Positions 19,211-28,681 of a DNA stretch of 64,000 nt are shown here, piece by piece. A program made the translations under genes and the position numbers. Position 1 is the stretch's first letter. Each line of letters starts with the position of its first letter. Below the pieces are notes generated by a model. That model did not search any database, was not told where the DNA came from, and saw only the letters and a program-made list of their open reading frames with translations. Origin of the DNA: an uncultured Chlorobiaceae bacterium (GTDB lineage Bacteria > Bacteroidota > Chlorobiia > Chlorobiales > Chlorobiaceae); NCBI GenBank assembly GCA_903940125.1, contig CAJAJL010000065.1, positions 118,313 to 182,312 of the forward strand. Direction: 5' to 3'.

Positions 19211-19804
19211 TTATTTTTTGTTGAAATGTTTCTGCAGTGAGACAGCAAGATAATTGTTTTTCTTAAGAAGCCATTCATAAATCGCCTGGGCTTCAGCTCT
19301 TTGTCCTGTATTAAGATAACAGATGGCAAGATTGTAGTGCGCCTCCGTAAATGATTCACTGTTGTCAATGGCTTCGCTGTAAGATTTTGCAGCCTTGTCG
19401 AACTGTTTCAGCTGCATATAGGCATTGCCGACATCATACAGTGTCAGAGAGTCTTTTGGAGCGTGTTCAAGGTGTTTTTGAAAATATTTGAGTGATTCAG
19501 TATAATTTTTCTGGTTGAAAGCGACAGCGCCAAGAGCGTGATAGGCTTCTTCAAGTTTTGGATTTATCGCAAGAGCACTCTTATACGCGTCCGCAGCCTC
19601 GCTGTATCGTTCGTTTCGAGCATACCCGTTTCCAAGAAGCATGTAAGCTCCGGCATCTTTCGGGTTTTTCCAAACCTGCTGCTGCAGGGTTTTCAGTTCA
19701 TTCGAAGAACGGTTGCATGACGCCAGCAATGTAAGACTAACAAGAAAAAGGTATATAGTCGTGCGTTGTACACCGACTTTCAAATTTGGTATGTAAGGTA
19801 TCAT
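19211..19804 (-). CDS. TPR-repeat lipoprotein
   Basis: 197 aa. A hydrophobic leader ends in a lipobox-like LLASC near residue 30, predicting lipid attachment and a periplasmic or outer-membrane location. About four tetratricopeptide repeats follow, recognisable by AYMLLGNGYARNERYSEA, AYHALGAVAFNQKNYTES, LYDVGNAYMQLKQFDKA and AHYNLAICYLNTGQRAEA. TPRs mediate protein contacts; the partner is unknown. It stands alone between menF and the metal-binding gene. The hydrophobic leader is preceded by about 16 residues, so a downstream start is possible. Confidence 0.82.
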   Translation of the reverse strand: MIPYIPNLKVGVQRTTIYLFLVSLTLLASCNRSSNELKTLQQQVWKNPKDAGAYMLLGNGYARNERYSEAADAYKSALAINPKLEEAYHALGAVAFNQKNYTESLKYFQKHLEHAPKDSLTLYDVGNAYMQLKQFDKAAKSYSEAIDNSESFTEAHYNLAICYLNTGQRAEAQAIYEWLLKKNNYLAVSLQKHFNKK

Positions 19805-19968
19805 AGTATTGCAATATACGTACTCAACGACTGATCTGCCAATCTTGATTAAGTCTGCCCCTGATTTTGGGAAAAAATTTCCTATTTGTCAGCAGTGTAT
19901 GTAACTTATTTAAGTATGCATGGAAGCTTATGAAACCTGATTACAACAAATAGTTAATTGCCAATACC

Positions 19969-20175
19969 ATGAAAAAAGAGATACAGGTCAGCGGTATGAA
20001 CTGCGGCAGTTGTGAAATGCTTGTCACAGAAGCACTTGAAGATCTTGAAGGAGTGATAGATGTCAATGCCTCTCATCTCAAAGGTATTGTTTCAGTTGAT
20101 TTTGATCCGAATATGGTAAACATATCAACCATTGCAACGGTTATAGAGGAGCAGGGATTCAAGGTAAAATCGTGA
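19969..20175 (+). CDS. Heavy-metal-associated (HMA) domain protein, CopZ-like
   Basis: 68 aa, a single ferredoxin-like HMA domain. The metal site GMNCGSC places Cys12 and Cys15 after the first strand; the rest (VIDVNASHLKGIVSVDFDP) fits the fold. Such proteins carry Cu(I) or another soft metal, or regulate it. No P-type ATPase is near, so the metal and partner are open. It starts 164 bp from the divergent TPR gene and ends 48 bp before the NYN gene. Confidence 0.88.
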   Translation: MKKEIQVSGMNCGSCEMLVTEALEDLEGVIDVNASHLKGIVSVDFDPNMVNISTIATVIEEQGFKVKS

Positions 20176-20223
20176 TTATCTTCTAAGGTTTTATAATCAT
20201 AAAGCATAAGAACGGACAGTGCC

Positions 20224-20967
20224 ATGGCTGTAGAAAAAACTGAGCGTCTTGCAGTTCTTATCGATGCTGATAACACGCAGGCAGCGATTATTGAAGGTCT
20301 TCTGGCGGAGGTTGCAAAGTATGGCACATCCAGCGTTAAAAGGATATATGGAGACTGGACCTCGACGGCACTGAGAAGTTGGAAGGATGTGCTGCTGGAG
20401 TATTCGATTCAACCTATTCAGCAGTTCGGTTATACTAAAGGGAAAAATGCTACCGATAGCGCCATGATTATTGATGCTATGGATCTTTTGTACACAGGAA
20501 AGTTTCAGGGTTTCTGCATTGTTTCCAGCGATAGCGATTTTACAAAACTGGCTTCAAGAATCAGGGAATCAGGGCTGTTTGTTTACGGTTTCGGAGAAAA
20601 AAAAACACCTGCAGCGTTTGTTTCAGCCTGTGACAAGTTTATTTACATTGAAGTACTCCGGGCTAAAATCAATGAAAATGAGTCGATTACAAAAAAGTCT
20701 TCAGCAGAACTGAAGCAGGATACCAGACTGGTACGTATATTGAGAAATGCTGTTGAAGCATCTTCAGACGAAAGCGGATGGGCTCATCTTGCAGCAACAG
20801 GGAGTAACATCGCTAAACAGTCACCAGAGTTCGATCCTCGCAATTACGGCTATATCAAACTTGGAGAATTGCTTGCTGCCACAAAACTATTCGATTTCGA
20901 TGAGCGTATTATCGGAGAAGGCCAGTCAAAAACCATCTATGTTCGTGATAAACGCAAAAAAGACTAA
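20224..20967 (+). CDS. NYN-domain RNase-like protein with C-terminal LOTUS/OST-HTH domain
   Basis: 247 aa. The N-terminal part is a NYN (PIN-like, LabA/Limkain type) domain with the acidic metal site in LIDADNTQ, NATDSAMIIDAMD and VSSDSDFTKLASRI. The C-terminal part (about residues 160-240: TRLVRILRNAVEASSDESGW, then NYGYIKLGELLAATKLFDF) looks like an OST-HTH/LOTUS RNA-binding domain. The combination suggests RNA processing or decay in the cytoplasm. It lies between the HMA gene and the ompA-like gene, which has its own AAGGAG site. Confidence 0.9.
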   Translation: MAVEKTERLAVLIDADNTQAAIIEGLLAEVAKYGTSSVKRIYGDWTSTALRSWKDVLLEYSIQPIQQFGYTKGKNATDSAMIIDAMDLLYTGKFQGFCIVSSDSDFTKLASRIRESGLFVYGFGEKKTPAAFVSACDKFIYIEVLRAKINENESITKKSSAELKQDTRLVRILRNAVEASSDESGWAHLAATGSNIAKQSPEFDPRNYGYIKLGELLAATKLFDFDERIIGEGQSKTIYVRDKRKKD

Positions 20968-20999
20968 TTCATTCTAATCCGAATAAGGAGTTTTATCTT

Positions 21000-22013
21000 A
21001 TGAAACAGCTCAAGGCTTTTGTGCTGCTTGTCATCATTATCACATTATTACCCTCAACAGGACTCTTAGGTGCCGATCTTGCAGGCTCTAAAGATCATCC
21101 ATTACTACGACGGTTTGCTGGCTCAGAAATTGTCGGTTATCATGTCAAGAGGTTTGATGCATACGAATTACAGACTTCTACTTTCAACCGCTATAATTTA
21201 GAAACCAAAAAACTGGAGTATGTCAAACCACCTTTGAAGCCTGAAGGCCGATTGACCCGTATCTGGTATGAAGCCGCTGGTGATATCGGATCTCTCGAGG
21301 TTTTCAGAAACTATCTCAATGAACTCAGGGCTAAAGGATTTGTTATCCTCTACGATTCAAAACAAGACCAGGCGGCCACTGGATGGAACAATTATCTTGC
21401 CCCATTCGGCTCTATGGATATTCAGACCAATCGCAGTAACTATATCTTTTTTGCAGCTGAACGGGGAGGGATTTGTGCTGCCAGTGCCAAAAAGAATCGC
21501 CCTGAAGGAGATGTCTATGTGCATTTGACGCTTGTAGAATGGGGTAAGAGTGATCCAATATACAAGGCTAAGCGTGGAGCATACATCGCTGTTGATATTA
21601 TTGAAACGCAGCCGATGGTTCAGCAGATGGTGACTGTAACAGCAGATCAAATGTCGAACTCCTTGACCGCCAGCGGAAAAGTCTCTCTCTACGGAATATA
21701 TTTTGATACGAACAAATGGGAGATCAAGCCAGCTTCCCGTGCATCGCTTCAGGAAATTGCAAAACTGTTAAAACAGCAGCCGGCCTTAAAACTGCACATT
21801 GTAGGTCATACCGACAATATTGGGGGCTATGAGTTTAACATGGGGCTTTCAAAACGCAGGGCTGATGCTGTTGTTGCCTCCCTCGTCAAGGAATACGGTA
21901 TTCCGGCAACCCGCCTGACAGCAAATGGAGTAGCTTATCTCGCTCCGGTTGCACCGAATACTGCAGAATCCGGACGGGAAAAAAACCGTCGGGTTGAATT
22001 GGTGCCAAGATAA
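21000..22013 (+). CDS. OmpA-family protein (DUF4892-like N-terminus)
   Basis: 337 aa. A signal peptide covers about residues 1-25 (LKAFVLLVIIITLLPSTGLLG). The middle (about 30-200) resembles DUF4892, which is often found before OmpA domains. The C-terminal 110 residues are a peptidoglycan-binding OmpA domain with YFDTNKWEIKP, VGHTDNIGG, LSKRRADAVV and GREKNRRVEL. It probably links the outer membrane or periplasm to the wall. A strong AAGGAG precedes the ATG, and a strong terminator follows about 70 bp after the stop. Confidence 0.9.
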   Translation: MKQLKAFVLLVIIITLLPSTGLLGADLAGSKDHPLLRRFAGSEIVGYHVKRFDAYELQTSTFNRYNLETKKLEYVKPPLKPEGRLTRIWYEAAGDIGSLEVFRNYLNELRAKGFVILYDSKQDQAATGWNNYLAPFGSMDIQTNRSNYIFFAAERGGICAASAKKNRPEGDVYVHLTLVEWGKSDPIYKAKRGAYIAVDIIETQPMVQQMVTVTADQMSNSLTASGKVSLYGIYFDTNKWEIKPASRASLQEIAKLLKQQPALKLHIVGHTDNIGGYEFNMGLSKRRADAVVASLVKEYGIPATRLTANGVAYLAPVAPNTAESGREKNRRVELVPR

Positions 22014-22080
22014 TGGTAAAAAGCTACGCACTTCTTATGAAAGAGAGGGAAGGGAAATCGCAACATGGCTGATCATAAAT

Positions 22081-22109
22081 AAAAAAGGAGTGCATTGCAC
22101 TCCTTTTTT
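22081..22109. terminator. Intrinsic bidirectional terminator
   Basis: GGAGTGC (22087-22093), 3-nt loop, GCACTCC (22097-22103), flanked by six A on the left and six T on the right. This is a classic hairpin with a U-tract readable on both strands. It ends the ompA-like transcript on the plus strand and the tRNA-Asp transcript on the minus strand. Confidence 0.88.
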
Positions 22110-22115
22110 ATTTTG

Positions 22116-22190
22116 CGGAGCTGACGGGGCTCGAACCCGCGACCTCCTGCGTGACAGGCAGGCGCTCTAACCAAACTGAGCTACAGCTCC
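22116..22190 (-). tRNA. tRNA-Asp (GTC)
   Basis: 75-nt cloverleaf on the minus strand. The acceptor stem GGAGCTG/CAGCTCC has 7 perfect pairs; the D arm GCTC...GAGC, anticodon stem CCTGC/GCAGG with loop CTGTCAC (anticodon GTC) and T arm GCGGG TTCGAGC CCCGT are all present. The discriminator is G and no CCA is encoded, so it must be added. It is followed within 10 bp by the bidirectional terminator. Confidence 0.96.
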
Positions 22191-22535
22191 TTCAAAGAGG
22201 TAGTAAATGTATAGAGCGGAGGCATAATATCCAAAAAGTATTTTCCTTTTATTTCTTTTTATATTGATTGCAGAAAATTGAAAAATGATTTTTTGCGCAC
22301 TTTATTATTGTAGTGTTTGTTAGTCCGTGCTTTTTTCCGGTATCGGGGGTTGTTCTTTCCTGTGACAGGTTAAGAGATTGTGTGTGGAGTATCAGCGGAT
22401 TTTAAAAAAACAGTGTTTAAATTTACCTGTAACGGTTGGATTATTTCATAAATTCACCCTCGACGCAAGACAATATTTTTTCAGCAAGATGTTTTTTTTG
22501 CATAAAGGTATTCAACCATCAAGATAGCTAACATT
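22191..22535. other. Intergenic region upstream of tRNA-Asp and gltA
   Basis: 345 bp, AT-rich, with divergent genes on both sides. It must carry the tRNA promoter (minus strand) and the gltA promoter (plus strand). I see no supported ORF, RNA gene or long dyad in it. Confidence 0.5.
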
Positions 22536-23879
22536 ATGGATGTTACAGACTCCAGAAATTCTCTGACCGTTACTGATAACCGTACCGGAAAAAACTATGA
22601 AATACCGCTTGACCACGGCTGTATCAATAGTATGGATCTTCGCCAGATCAAAGTTTCGGATGAAGATTTTGGTCTCTTGGGATATGATCCTGGATTTTTA
22701 AATACCGCATCATGTAAAAGTCGTATCACATTCATTGATGGTGATAAAGGCATTCTGCGTTATCGTGGTTATCCTATAGAACAGCTTGCTGAGAAGAGCT
22801 CTTTTCTGGAAACCTCATATCTGCTTATCAAAGGAGAGTTGCCCGATAAGGAGCGTTTGGCGGTATGGTCATATAACATTCATCATCATACCATGACCCA
22901 TGCCAATATTGTCAAGTTTATGGATGGTTTTCGCTATGATGCTCATCCGATGGGTATTCTGGTTGGCACGGTTGGAGCACTTTCGACTTTTTACAGTGAT
23001 GCGAAGGATATTAACAATGAAGAGTCACGCAAACTCCAGGTACATCGTCTTATCGGTAAAATACCTACTCTTGCGGCCATGAGTTTTCGCCATAGCCTTG
23101 GATTTCCCTATGTTCTGCCCGATAATGAATTGAGCTACAGCGGTAATTTCTTGTCAATGATGTTTAAGATGACCGAGTTGCGCTACCAGCCTAATCCGGT
23201 CTTTGAACATGCGCTTGATGTTCTTTTTATTCTTCATGCCGATCATGAACAGAACTGCTCGACCAATGCTGTGCGAGCTGTGGGCAGTTCCGGTGTTGAT
23301 CCATATACAGCTATAGCTGCCGGTTGTGCTGCACTATACGGGCCATTGCATGGTGGAGCAAATGAGGCGGTTATTCACATGCTCCTGAAAATCGGTTCGG
23401 TTGCCAAGGTTCCCGCATTCATTCAATCAGTCAAGGATGGTGAAGGACGTTTGATGGGATTTGGGCATAGAGTCTATAAAAATTATGATCCTCGTGCGAA
23501 AATCATCAAAAAAATCGCCTTTCAGGTCTTTGAGGAAACCGGTCGCAGTCCCTTGCTTGATATTGCGCTTGAGCTTGAAAGAATTGCGCTTGAAGATGAG
23601 TATTTTATTAGTAGAAAGCTCTATCCTAATGTGGACTTTTATTCGGGTTTGATTTATCAGGCTATGGGATTTCCTATGGATATGTTTCCGGTTCTGTTCG
23701 CTATCGGAAGGATTCCCGGATGGCTTGCGCAGTGGACTGAACATGTCAAGGATACAGAACAGAAGATCGCCAGACCTCGGCAGGTTTACCTCGGCGAAGA
23801 ACAAAGGGATTTTATTTCGATTGAGAAACGCCCGAACAACCGCATTGATGAGCAATTAACAGGTATTTGCAGGCTATAA
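22536..23879 (+). CDS. gltA: Citrate synthase
   Basis: 447 aa, hexameric type II-like by length. Active-site segments are LHADHEQNCSTNAVR (first His), GPLHGGANEAV (second His), GHRVYKNYDPRAKI, and PNVDFYSG with the catalytic Asp. It condenses oxaloacetate with acetyl-CoA. In green sulfur bacteria, carbon is fixed by the reductive TCA cycle using ATP-citrate lyase, so this oxidative-direction enzyme is probably for acetate assimilation or flux balance; that role is inference. Monocistronic or the first gene before gatC (57 bp gap). Confidence 0.96.
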   Translation: MDVTDSRNSLTVTDNRTGKNYEIPLDHGCINSMDLRQIKVSDEDFGLLGYDPGFLNTASCKSRITFIDGDKGILRYRGYPIEQLAEKSSFLETSYLLIKGELPDKERLAVWSYNIHHHTMTHANIVKFMDGFRYDAHPMGILVGTVGALSTFYSDAKDINNEESRKLQVHRLIGKIPTLAAMSFRHSLGFPYVLPDNELSYSGNFLSMMFKMTELRYQPNPVFEHALDVLFILHADHEQNCSTNAVRAVGSSGVDPYTAIAAGCAALYGPLHGGANEAVIHMLLKIGSVAKVPAFIQSVKDGEGRLMGFGHRVYKNYDPRAKIIKKIAFQVFEETGRSPLLDIALELERIALEDEYFISRKLYPNVDFYSGLIYQAMGFPMDMFPVLFAIGRIPGWLAQWTEHVKDTEQKIARPRQVYLGEEQRDFISIEKRPNNRIDEQLTGICRL

Positions 23880-23936
23880 AAACGGATGTTCCATAAGTGA
23901 TTTCAGGAATATATTTTAATTTTTGATCATAGATTT

Positions 23937-24224
23937 ATGTCGGTTACAACGAAGGATGTTTCCTATATCGCCGAATTGGCGAGGCTACGATTTACAGATG
24001 AAGAGATGGTGACAATGACCAGCGAGCTCAATAATATTCTTCATTATGTTGAAAAACTTAATAAAGTAGATACCGAAGGCGTTGAGCCGCTCAGCAGTAT
24101 TCATGACCAGATCAACGTACTTCGAGAAGATGTTGAGCTGCCGTCACTTGCATCATCGACGGTGCTGCTGAATGCACCTGAAAAACAGGATCGCTTTTTC
24201 AAAGTACCAAAAGTAATAGGGTAG
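23937..24224 (+). CDS. gatC: Aspartyl/glutamyl-tRNA amidotransferase subunit C
   Basis: 95 aa, the usual length. The pattern VSYIAELARLRFTDEEM, then LNNILHYVEKLNKVDTEGVE and RED near residue 64 is the GatC signature. It wraps GatA in the GatCAB complex, which amidates misacylated Glu-tRNA(Gln) and Asp-tRNA(Asn). gatA and gatB are not in the window. The next gene starts at the base after its stop, suggesting coupled translation. Confidence 0.95.
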   Translation: MSVTTKDVSYIAELARLRFTDEEMVTMTSELNNILHYVEKLNKVDTEGVEPLSSIHDQINVLREDVELPSLASSTVLLNAPEKQDRFFKVPKVIG

Positions 24225-24527
24225 TTGTCGCCGGTGGTTGAGCTTCGCGAAAAAAACGGTAATGTGGTTTTTGTCGTTAAAGCACAGCCCCGTTCTTCCA
24301 AAAGCAGAATTTGCGGGATCTATAACGGTGGATTAAAGGTAAGTCTAAAAGCCGCACCAGTCGACGATGCCGCAAACCGGGAGTGTTGTGAACTTTTTTC
24401 CAAGGTTTTCAACACTTCCCCATCTCGAGTACATATCATATCCGGTAAAACTTCGCGTACAAAAACGGTGATGGTTGAAGGGCTCAGTTCCGAAGTTGCC
24501 GCATTGTGCCTCGAAACCTATTGTTGA
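24225..24527 (+). CDS. DUF167 (YggU) family protein
   Basis: 100 aa. Family pattern is visible: [36 protein letters not shown] and [18 protein letters not shown]. Small alpha/beta protein of unknown function, widespread in bacteria. It begins with TTG directly after the gatC stop; GTG at 24234 is an alternative three codons later. Probably cotranscribed with gatC. Confidence 0.88.
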   Translation: MSPVVELREKNGNVVFVVKAQPRSSKSRICGIYNGGLKVSLKAAPVDDAANRECCELFSKVFNTSPSRVHIISGKTSRTKTVMVEGLSSEVAALCLETYC

Positions 24528-24579
24528 TAGCTTCCTCGAGCAATAGTGGCCGTGCACTCCGCTGTTTAGGTAGCTGCAT

Positions 24580-24873
24580 CTATCTTACTATCGGAAGCTG
24601 ATACATGTACCATGTATTAACATTCACCGCCGTTACGTTTTTGGCGCTCGTGACAGTAGCGGAGTTATCTTCCTTACGGCTGCTTGTTGCTGTATCCTTT
24701 GTACGGGAAGATGCTATGAGTACCTCATCTGAACCGGTACGAGTACCTTCATTAGCTACGGTTACTGTTCGCTCTGAAGTATTAGCTGTTAAAGTATTCG
24801 GTGAAGCTTTTGCCTCATATCCGAACACAAGCATTGCAGCTGTGCATGTGATGGCAATAATATAGTGTTTCAT
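24580..24873 (-). CDS. Small secreted Ser/Thr-rich hypothetical protein
   Basis: 97 aa. The first 24 residues form a signal peptide with a likely cut after EAKA. The mature part is rich in Thr, Ser, Ala and Val, without Cys and without a family I recognise. The opposite strand is also open here for 86 codons, so coding is not proven; the clear signal peptide favours this strand. It is convergent with the DUF167 gene. Confidence 0.5.
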   Translation of the reverse strand: MKHYIIAITCTAAMLVFGYEAKASPNTLTANTSERTVTVANEGTRTGSDEVLIASSRTKDTATSSRKEDNSATVTSAKNVTAVNVNTWYMYQLPIVR

Positions 24874-25381
24874 GATTCTATTAAGTCTTTGGAATTACTT
24901 GATACTGAATGTTTGAACTGTTTGTTGCGATTATCCATAATATTAACGGCAAATATCGCGCCAGAATGATTTAAAAGCCATCGATATCAAAGATAACATG
25001 CTTAAATAATCGTTAATTTGATTAATAACTTGTTTTTTTAATGCGTTTTATAAGTCTTTTTCCGAATGAGCTATTGAGAATGCAACTTGTCGATATGTTA
25101 TCGTAAGCTGTCTCACATTGTCTCAAGAACAAACGATACATAGTCGTAAGACAGGACATGCTCGATCGTAGTGCTTGTGGTGAAACAAAAGCGCAATAAT
25201 CAGGGAAGAGGGATCTATGAAAAGCTTGATGTCAGAGTCTGCGGGAAATGTCTCCTTTCGGAAAGAGTAAAATATTTTACAAATGGAAACAGTTATATTG
25301 AAATACTGCAAAAATTTGAAGCTTCAAGGGTGTTCAAAAAGGAGCAGCAACTTGCTTTAAAATAAATGGATATAGTTTATT
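24874..25381. other. Intergenic region upstream of kdsB, with one doubtful small ORF
   Basis: 508 bp, AT-rich at the left. The only candidate gene is a plus-strand frame from GTG 25171 to 25365 (64 aa). It is basic, contains VCGKC, and ends 16 bp before kdsB. It has no recognisable family and no good ribosome site, so I do not call it separately. The promoters of the secreted protein and of kdsB should lie here. Confidence 0.4.
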
Positions 25382-26140
25382 ATGTCAACAAAGCGGATAA
25401 AAGCTGTTATTCTTATTCCCGCAAGGCTTGATTCAAGCCGTCTTGAAAAAAAAATGCTTGCCGATCTTTGTGGGGAACCGCTTATTGTACGCACCTGGCG
25501 TCAGGCACTGAAATCACATCTGGCAGAAAGAATTGTTGTTGCCACTGACAGTCCGGAGATCGCAGCCGTACTCGAACAACGCGGGGCGGAGGTTGTTATG
25601 ACTTCCCGGAATGCCAGTTGCGGTACAGAACGCATCGCTGAAGCTGCACGGCAGATAGGTGGAGATGTATTTCTTAATCTTCAGGGGGATGAACCTTTAA
25701 TTAGTCCGGAAAATATCGATCTTGCTCTTGAACCTTTCTTTTCCCCTAATCCACCCGATTGCTCCACACTTGTTTTTCCTCTTCAGCCAGATGATCATGC
25801 ACAGATTGAGGATCCTCATGTCGTGAAAGTTGTGATGGATGCAAAAGGGTTTGCCCTTTATTTTTCGCGTTGTCCGATACCGTTCAGGCGTAATACGTAT
25901 TCAGTGACAACCTTTTACCGCCACATCGGGCTCTATGCGTTCAGTGCCGGGGTATTGGAGAAATTTGCAGGACTTTCCCCCTCGATGCTCGAAGAGGCAG
26001 AATCGTTGGAGCAGCTTCGGCTTCTTGAGAACGGGTTCCGCATACTGTGTATCAAAACACACATCGATAATCCAGGGGTGAACACTGTTGAGGATCTTGA
26101 ATTGGTTCGAAGAATAATCAGTGAAGCTTCTTATTGCTGA
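25382..26140 (+). CDS. kdsB: 3-Deoxy-manno-octulosonate cytidylyltransferase
   Basis: 252 aa. It activates KDO with CTP for lipopolysaccharide inner core. The nucleotidyltransferase start [15 protein letters not shown] is slightly unusual (family: S-x-R-x-P-x-K). It continues with [36 protein letters not shown] and [15 protein letters not shown]. Length matches the family. Its 3' end overlaps the convergent xseA by 23 bp. Presence implies a KDO-containing outer membrane. Confidence 0.94.
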   Translation: MSTKRIKAVILIPARLDSSRLEKKMLADLCGEPLIVRTWRQALKSHLAERIVVATDSPEIAAVLEQRGAEVVMTSRNASCGTERIAEAARQIGGDVFLNLQGDEPLISPENIDLALEPFFSPNPPDCSTLVFPLQPDDHAQIEDPHVVKVVMDAKGFALYFSRCPIPFRRNTYSVTTFYRHIGLYAFSAGVLEKFAGLSPSMLEEAESLEQLRLLENGFRILCIKTHIDNPGVNTVEDLELVRRIISEASYC

Positions 26141-27326
26141 TTACAGCAGGAAGCACTCCATCATGAAACAGAAGTTCCACATCATCAGTTGGGTGCAGTT
26201 TTGTTGCACCGGTCACAAATTTTCCCTCTTGTTTGACCAGTACATATCCTCTTTGAAGTGTTTTTCTGTAATCCAGAAGCGAAAGCTGCTGGCAGACTGA
26301 AGCGTAGTCCCTCGCTTTTTCGCTATATCCACCCTTGATTGTTCTTCCCATCTGATCAACAAGAGCATTGAGCCGATCATCAAATTGCTGCATCTGCAGA
26401 AGAGGCCGGTTAAAAGCATAACTGCTGCAGATCGAATAGACTTGACGGTCTGCACCCTCAAGTTTTCCAAGAAGCATGCTCTCTCTTCTTGATTGAAGAT
26501 TCTCTATATGCCGGAGCAGTTCCTGGGTATCCGGAACAGCAAGTTCAGCAGCGATAGAAGGTGTACCTGCCCTGAGATCTGCAACCATATCGGCAATGGT
26601 AAGATCCGTTTCGTGACCGATGGCACTGATTACTGGTAGTTCAGAGTGATAAATGGCATTAGCAACCAGTTCTCCGTTGAAAGCCTGAAGATCCTCCAGA
26701 GAGCCTCCTCCTCTGGCGATAATAATCACTTCCGGCCTGTGATTGTTATTGTTTGTGTTATTGAAATAGGTGATACCGGATGCAACCGCTTCAGCAGCAT
26801 TGGTACCCTGAACACTGACCGGATAGAGAAGCACTCTTGCTGCAGGAAATCGTCGTTCCAGCACGTTGCTCATATCCTCAATGACCGCTCCGGTAGGAGA
26901 GGTGATAAGCCCGATGGTTTCAGGAATTTCAGGAATAGGTCGTTTTCGTTCAGTACTGAAGTAACCGGCTTTTGCAAGTTTCTGAAGAAGTTCGGCATAG
27001 GCCTGCTGAAGCGCACCCTGACCTGCTTCAGTGATCGACGCACAGATAAGTTGATAGCGCCCGGATGGAGGGTAGACCTCAAGGCGCCCCTCGGCAATAA
27101 CATCCAGACCATCCTTAAGAGAAAAGCAAATTCGGCTCGCTGTAGCTTTCCAGACCACAGCCGCTATCTGTGCTCTCTCATCTTTAAGGGTGAGGTAGCA
27201 ATGTCCAGAACTGTGTTTTTTGAAGTTCGATATCTCACCTTTGATTTTAACCTGAGGAAAAAGAGTTTCCAGTCCGGTTTTTATCTGCTGTGTCAGTTGG
27301 CTGACAGAAAGGATATCAACGTTCAT
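26118..27326 (-). CDS. xseA: Exodeoxyribonuclease VII large subunit
   Basis: 402 aa. The N-terminal OB-fold ([34 protein letters not shown]) is followed by the catalytic domain: [44 protein letters not shown] and [11 protein letters not shown]. It degrades single-stranded DNA with XseB, whose small gene is not seen nearby. Slightly short of the E. coli protein at the coiled-coil part, as in many bacteria. A perfect inverted repeat lies just upstream of its start. Confidence 0.95.
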   Translation of the reverse strand: MNVDILSVSQLTQQIKTGLETLFPQVKIKGEISNFKKHSSGHCYLTLKDERAQIAAVVWKATASRICFSLKDGLDVIAEGRLEVYPPSGRYQLICASITEAGQGALQQAYAELLQKLAKAGYFSTERKRPIPEIPETIGLITSPTGAVIEDMSNVLERRFPAARVLLYPVSVQGTNAAEAVASGITYFNNTNNNNHRPEVIIIARGGGSLEDLQAFNGELVANAIYHSELPVISAIGHETDLTIADMVADLRAGTPSIAAELAVPDTQELLRHIENLQSRRESMLLGKLEGADRQVYSICSSYAFNRPLLQMQQFDDRLNALVDQMGRTIKGGYSEKARDYASVCQQLSLLDYRKTLQRGYVLVKQEGKFVTGATKLHPTDDVELLFHDGVLPAVISNKKLH

Positions 27327-27353
27327 TCGAATGAAAAAAAGAATTGATAACTA

Positions 27354-27387
27354 AAATGTTTTGTAGAACAATTAAAACAAAACATTT
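27354..27387. promoter_or_regulatory. 11-bp perfect inverted repeat upstream of xseA
   Basis: AAATGTTTTGT (27354-27364) and its exact complement ACAAAACATTT (27377-27387), spaced by 12 nt, begin 28 bp upstream of the xseA start. The AT-rich arms and helical-turn spacing suit a protein-binding operator better than a terminator. The rest of the 326-bp gap 27327-27652 between xseA and the HU-SPOR gene shows no supported gene. Confidence 0.5.
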
Positions 27388-27652
27388 GGCAAATCCACCC
27401 TCTGTTTTTTTTCTATCCTGCCATTTCAAATCCCGACAGACAGGGTGAATAATGTATCTTGCATACCTGGCTCTGTTACCTATCTCAATCTCTTGTTGAA
27501 AACGCATATTATTGGTAACTATTGTATAATCGATTGAAAGTATAGGTGTACAATCTATCCTGCTCCAGACATATCGTGCTTTAGAGAGGAAGTGTTATAT
27601 TCGGAGGTTAAAACCATATGGTGCAGAGCGCTCATTTCGCAAGGGCGGTGTT

Positions 27653-28681
27653 ATGAAAAACCATGATCTGATAGAAGAACTCTCGGGGTTGCTTGATCTC
27701 GACATGCAAGAATCCGGGCAACTTCTAAACGGATTTTTTACTGCTATGGTTACCGAACTGCTTGCCGTGCGAAAGCTTGCTGTCAAAGGACTTGGTTCTT
27801 TTACCGTGTTGCATGTTCCTTTAAAAAAAATAAGTAATGCATCGGGTGTAACTTATTCTCCTCCTTGCAACAAGTTGACGTTCGATAGTAAAATTTCTCG
27901 AACTGATGATACAGTACGTCTTGTTCTATTGAGGCTTTTGTTGAATACCGCAGAAGCCGACCGCTTGAGCATAGCTCTTACCACGGTTTTTTCCAATTCT
28001 GTTAAGCAGCAGAGAGAGATCCGAATCCATGGGCTTGGTCGGTTTTCCAAAGAACAGGGAATTTATGGCTTTATTCCTGAACGATCAATAGTTGAGCTTC
28101 TGAATCGGGAGTACCAGAATCTGGAGGAGGTTGTTCTTCCGCGGCATGAAACGTTAGATGTCAGGAAAAAGTCTGGGAAATCACAATACGCAATTGTTCT
28201 TTCAGTCCTTTTTTTTGCCGGTGTTTTGCTTGCCGTTCTTTATTACAGGAAACCGGAGGCCACAGTTCCAATTGCAGCACTTCCGCCTATGGAAAGCAAG
28301 GTTACACCTGTGATTCATAACAAAACTGTCAGTGTAAAGCCGCAGCCGGCTGAGACTGTAAATGTCAAGGAATTTTCTGCAGGAGGTACCACTGATTCAT
28401 TGGTGCTGGAAAAAGGAGAGTACACCATTGTGCTCGAAACATTTCGATCAGAACGTACAGCATTGAAAGAACTGGAACGATTGCATAGTGAGGGAATTAT
28501 AACTTTTATCTGGCCGGCATCTGTCAATAAGATGAAATATTACCGGCTCATGACAGGCAAATTTGCAAACAGCAATGAAGCGGTAAAGCATCTTAAGGCC
28601 ATACCAAAAGCAATTGCTGGCAGTGCATATATCCAACAGGTTTTAAAGAAAGGGATTACTTATGGACAAAAAGGGTTGTAA
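27653..28681 (+). CDS. HU-like domain / transmembrane / SPOR protein
   Basis: 342 aa. The N-terminal 160 residues contain two HU-type segments (LAVKGLGSFTV, and REIRIHGLGRFSKEQG), matching the CCDC81-like prokaryotic HU domains. One membrane helix follows (about 187-203), then a low-complexity linker and a C-terminal SPOR domain (about 265-340; YTIVLETFRSERTALKELE, YYRLMTGKFANSNEA). SPOR domains bind denuded septal peptidoglycan, so this may link nucleoid or cytoplasm to the division site; that is inference. Its last 20 bases overlap the bchY start. Confidence 0.85.
   Translation: MKNHDLIEELSGLLDLDMQESGQLLNGFFTAMVTELLAVRKLAVKGLGSFTVLHVPLKKISNASGVTYSPPCNKLTFDSKISRTDDTVRLVLLRLLLNTAEADRLSIALTTVFSNSVKQQREIRIHGLGRFSKEQGIYGFIPERSIVELLNREYQNLEEVVLPRHETLDVRKKSGKSQYAIVLSVLFFAGVLLAVLYYRKPEATVPIAALPPMESKVTPVIHNKTVSVKPQPAETVNVKEFSAGGTTDSLVLEKGEYTIVLETFRSERTALKELERLHSEGIITFIWPASVNKMKYYRLMTGKFANSNEAVKHLKAIPKAIAGSAYIQQVLKKGITYGQKGL

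Noticed and set aside
24605..24865. 86-codon plus-strand frame opposite the small secreted protein
   Set aside because: The minus strand has a clear signal peptide; this frame looks like its antisense shadow.
25171..25365. 64-codon plus-strand frame before kdsB with a VCGKC motif
   Set aside because: GTG start without a ribosome site and no recognised family. Kept only as a remark in the intergenic entry.
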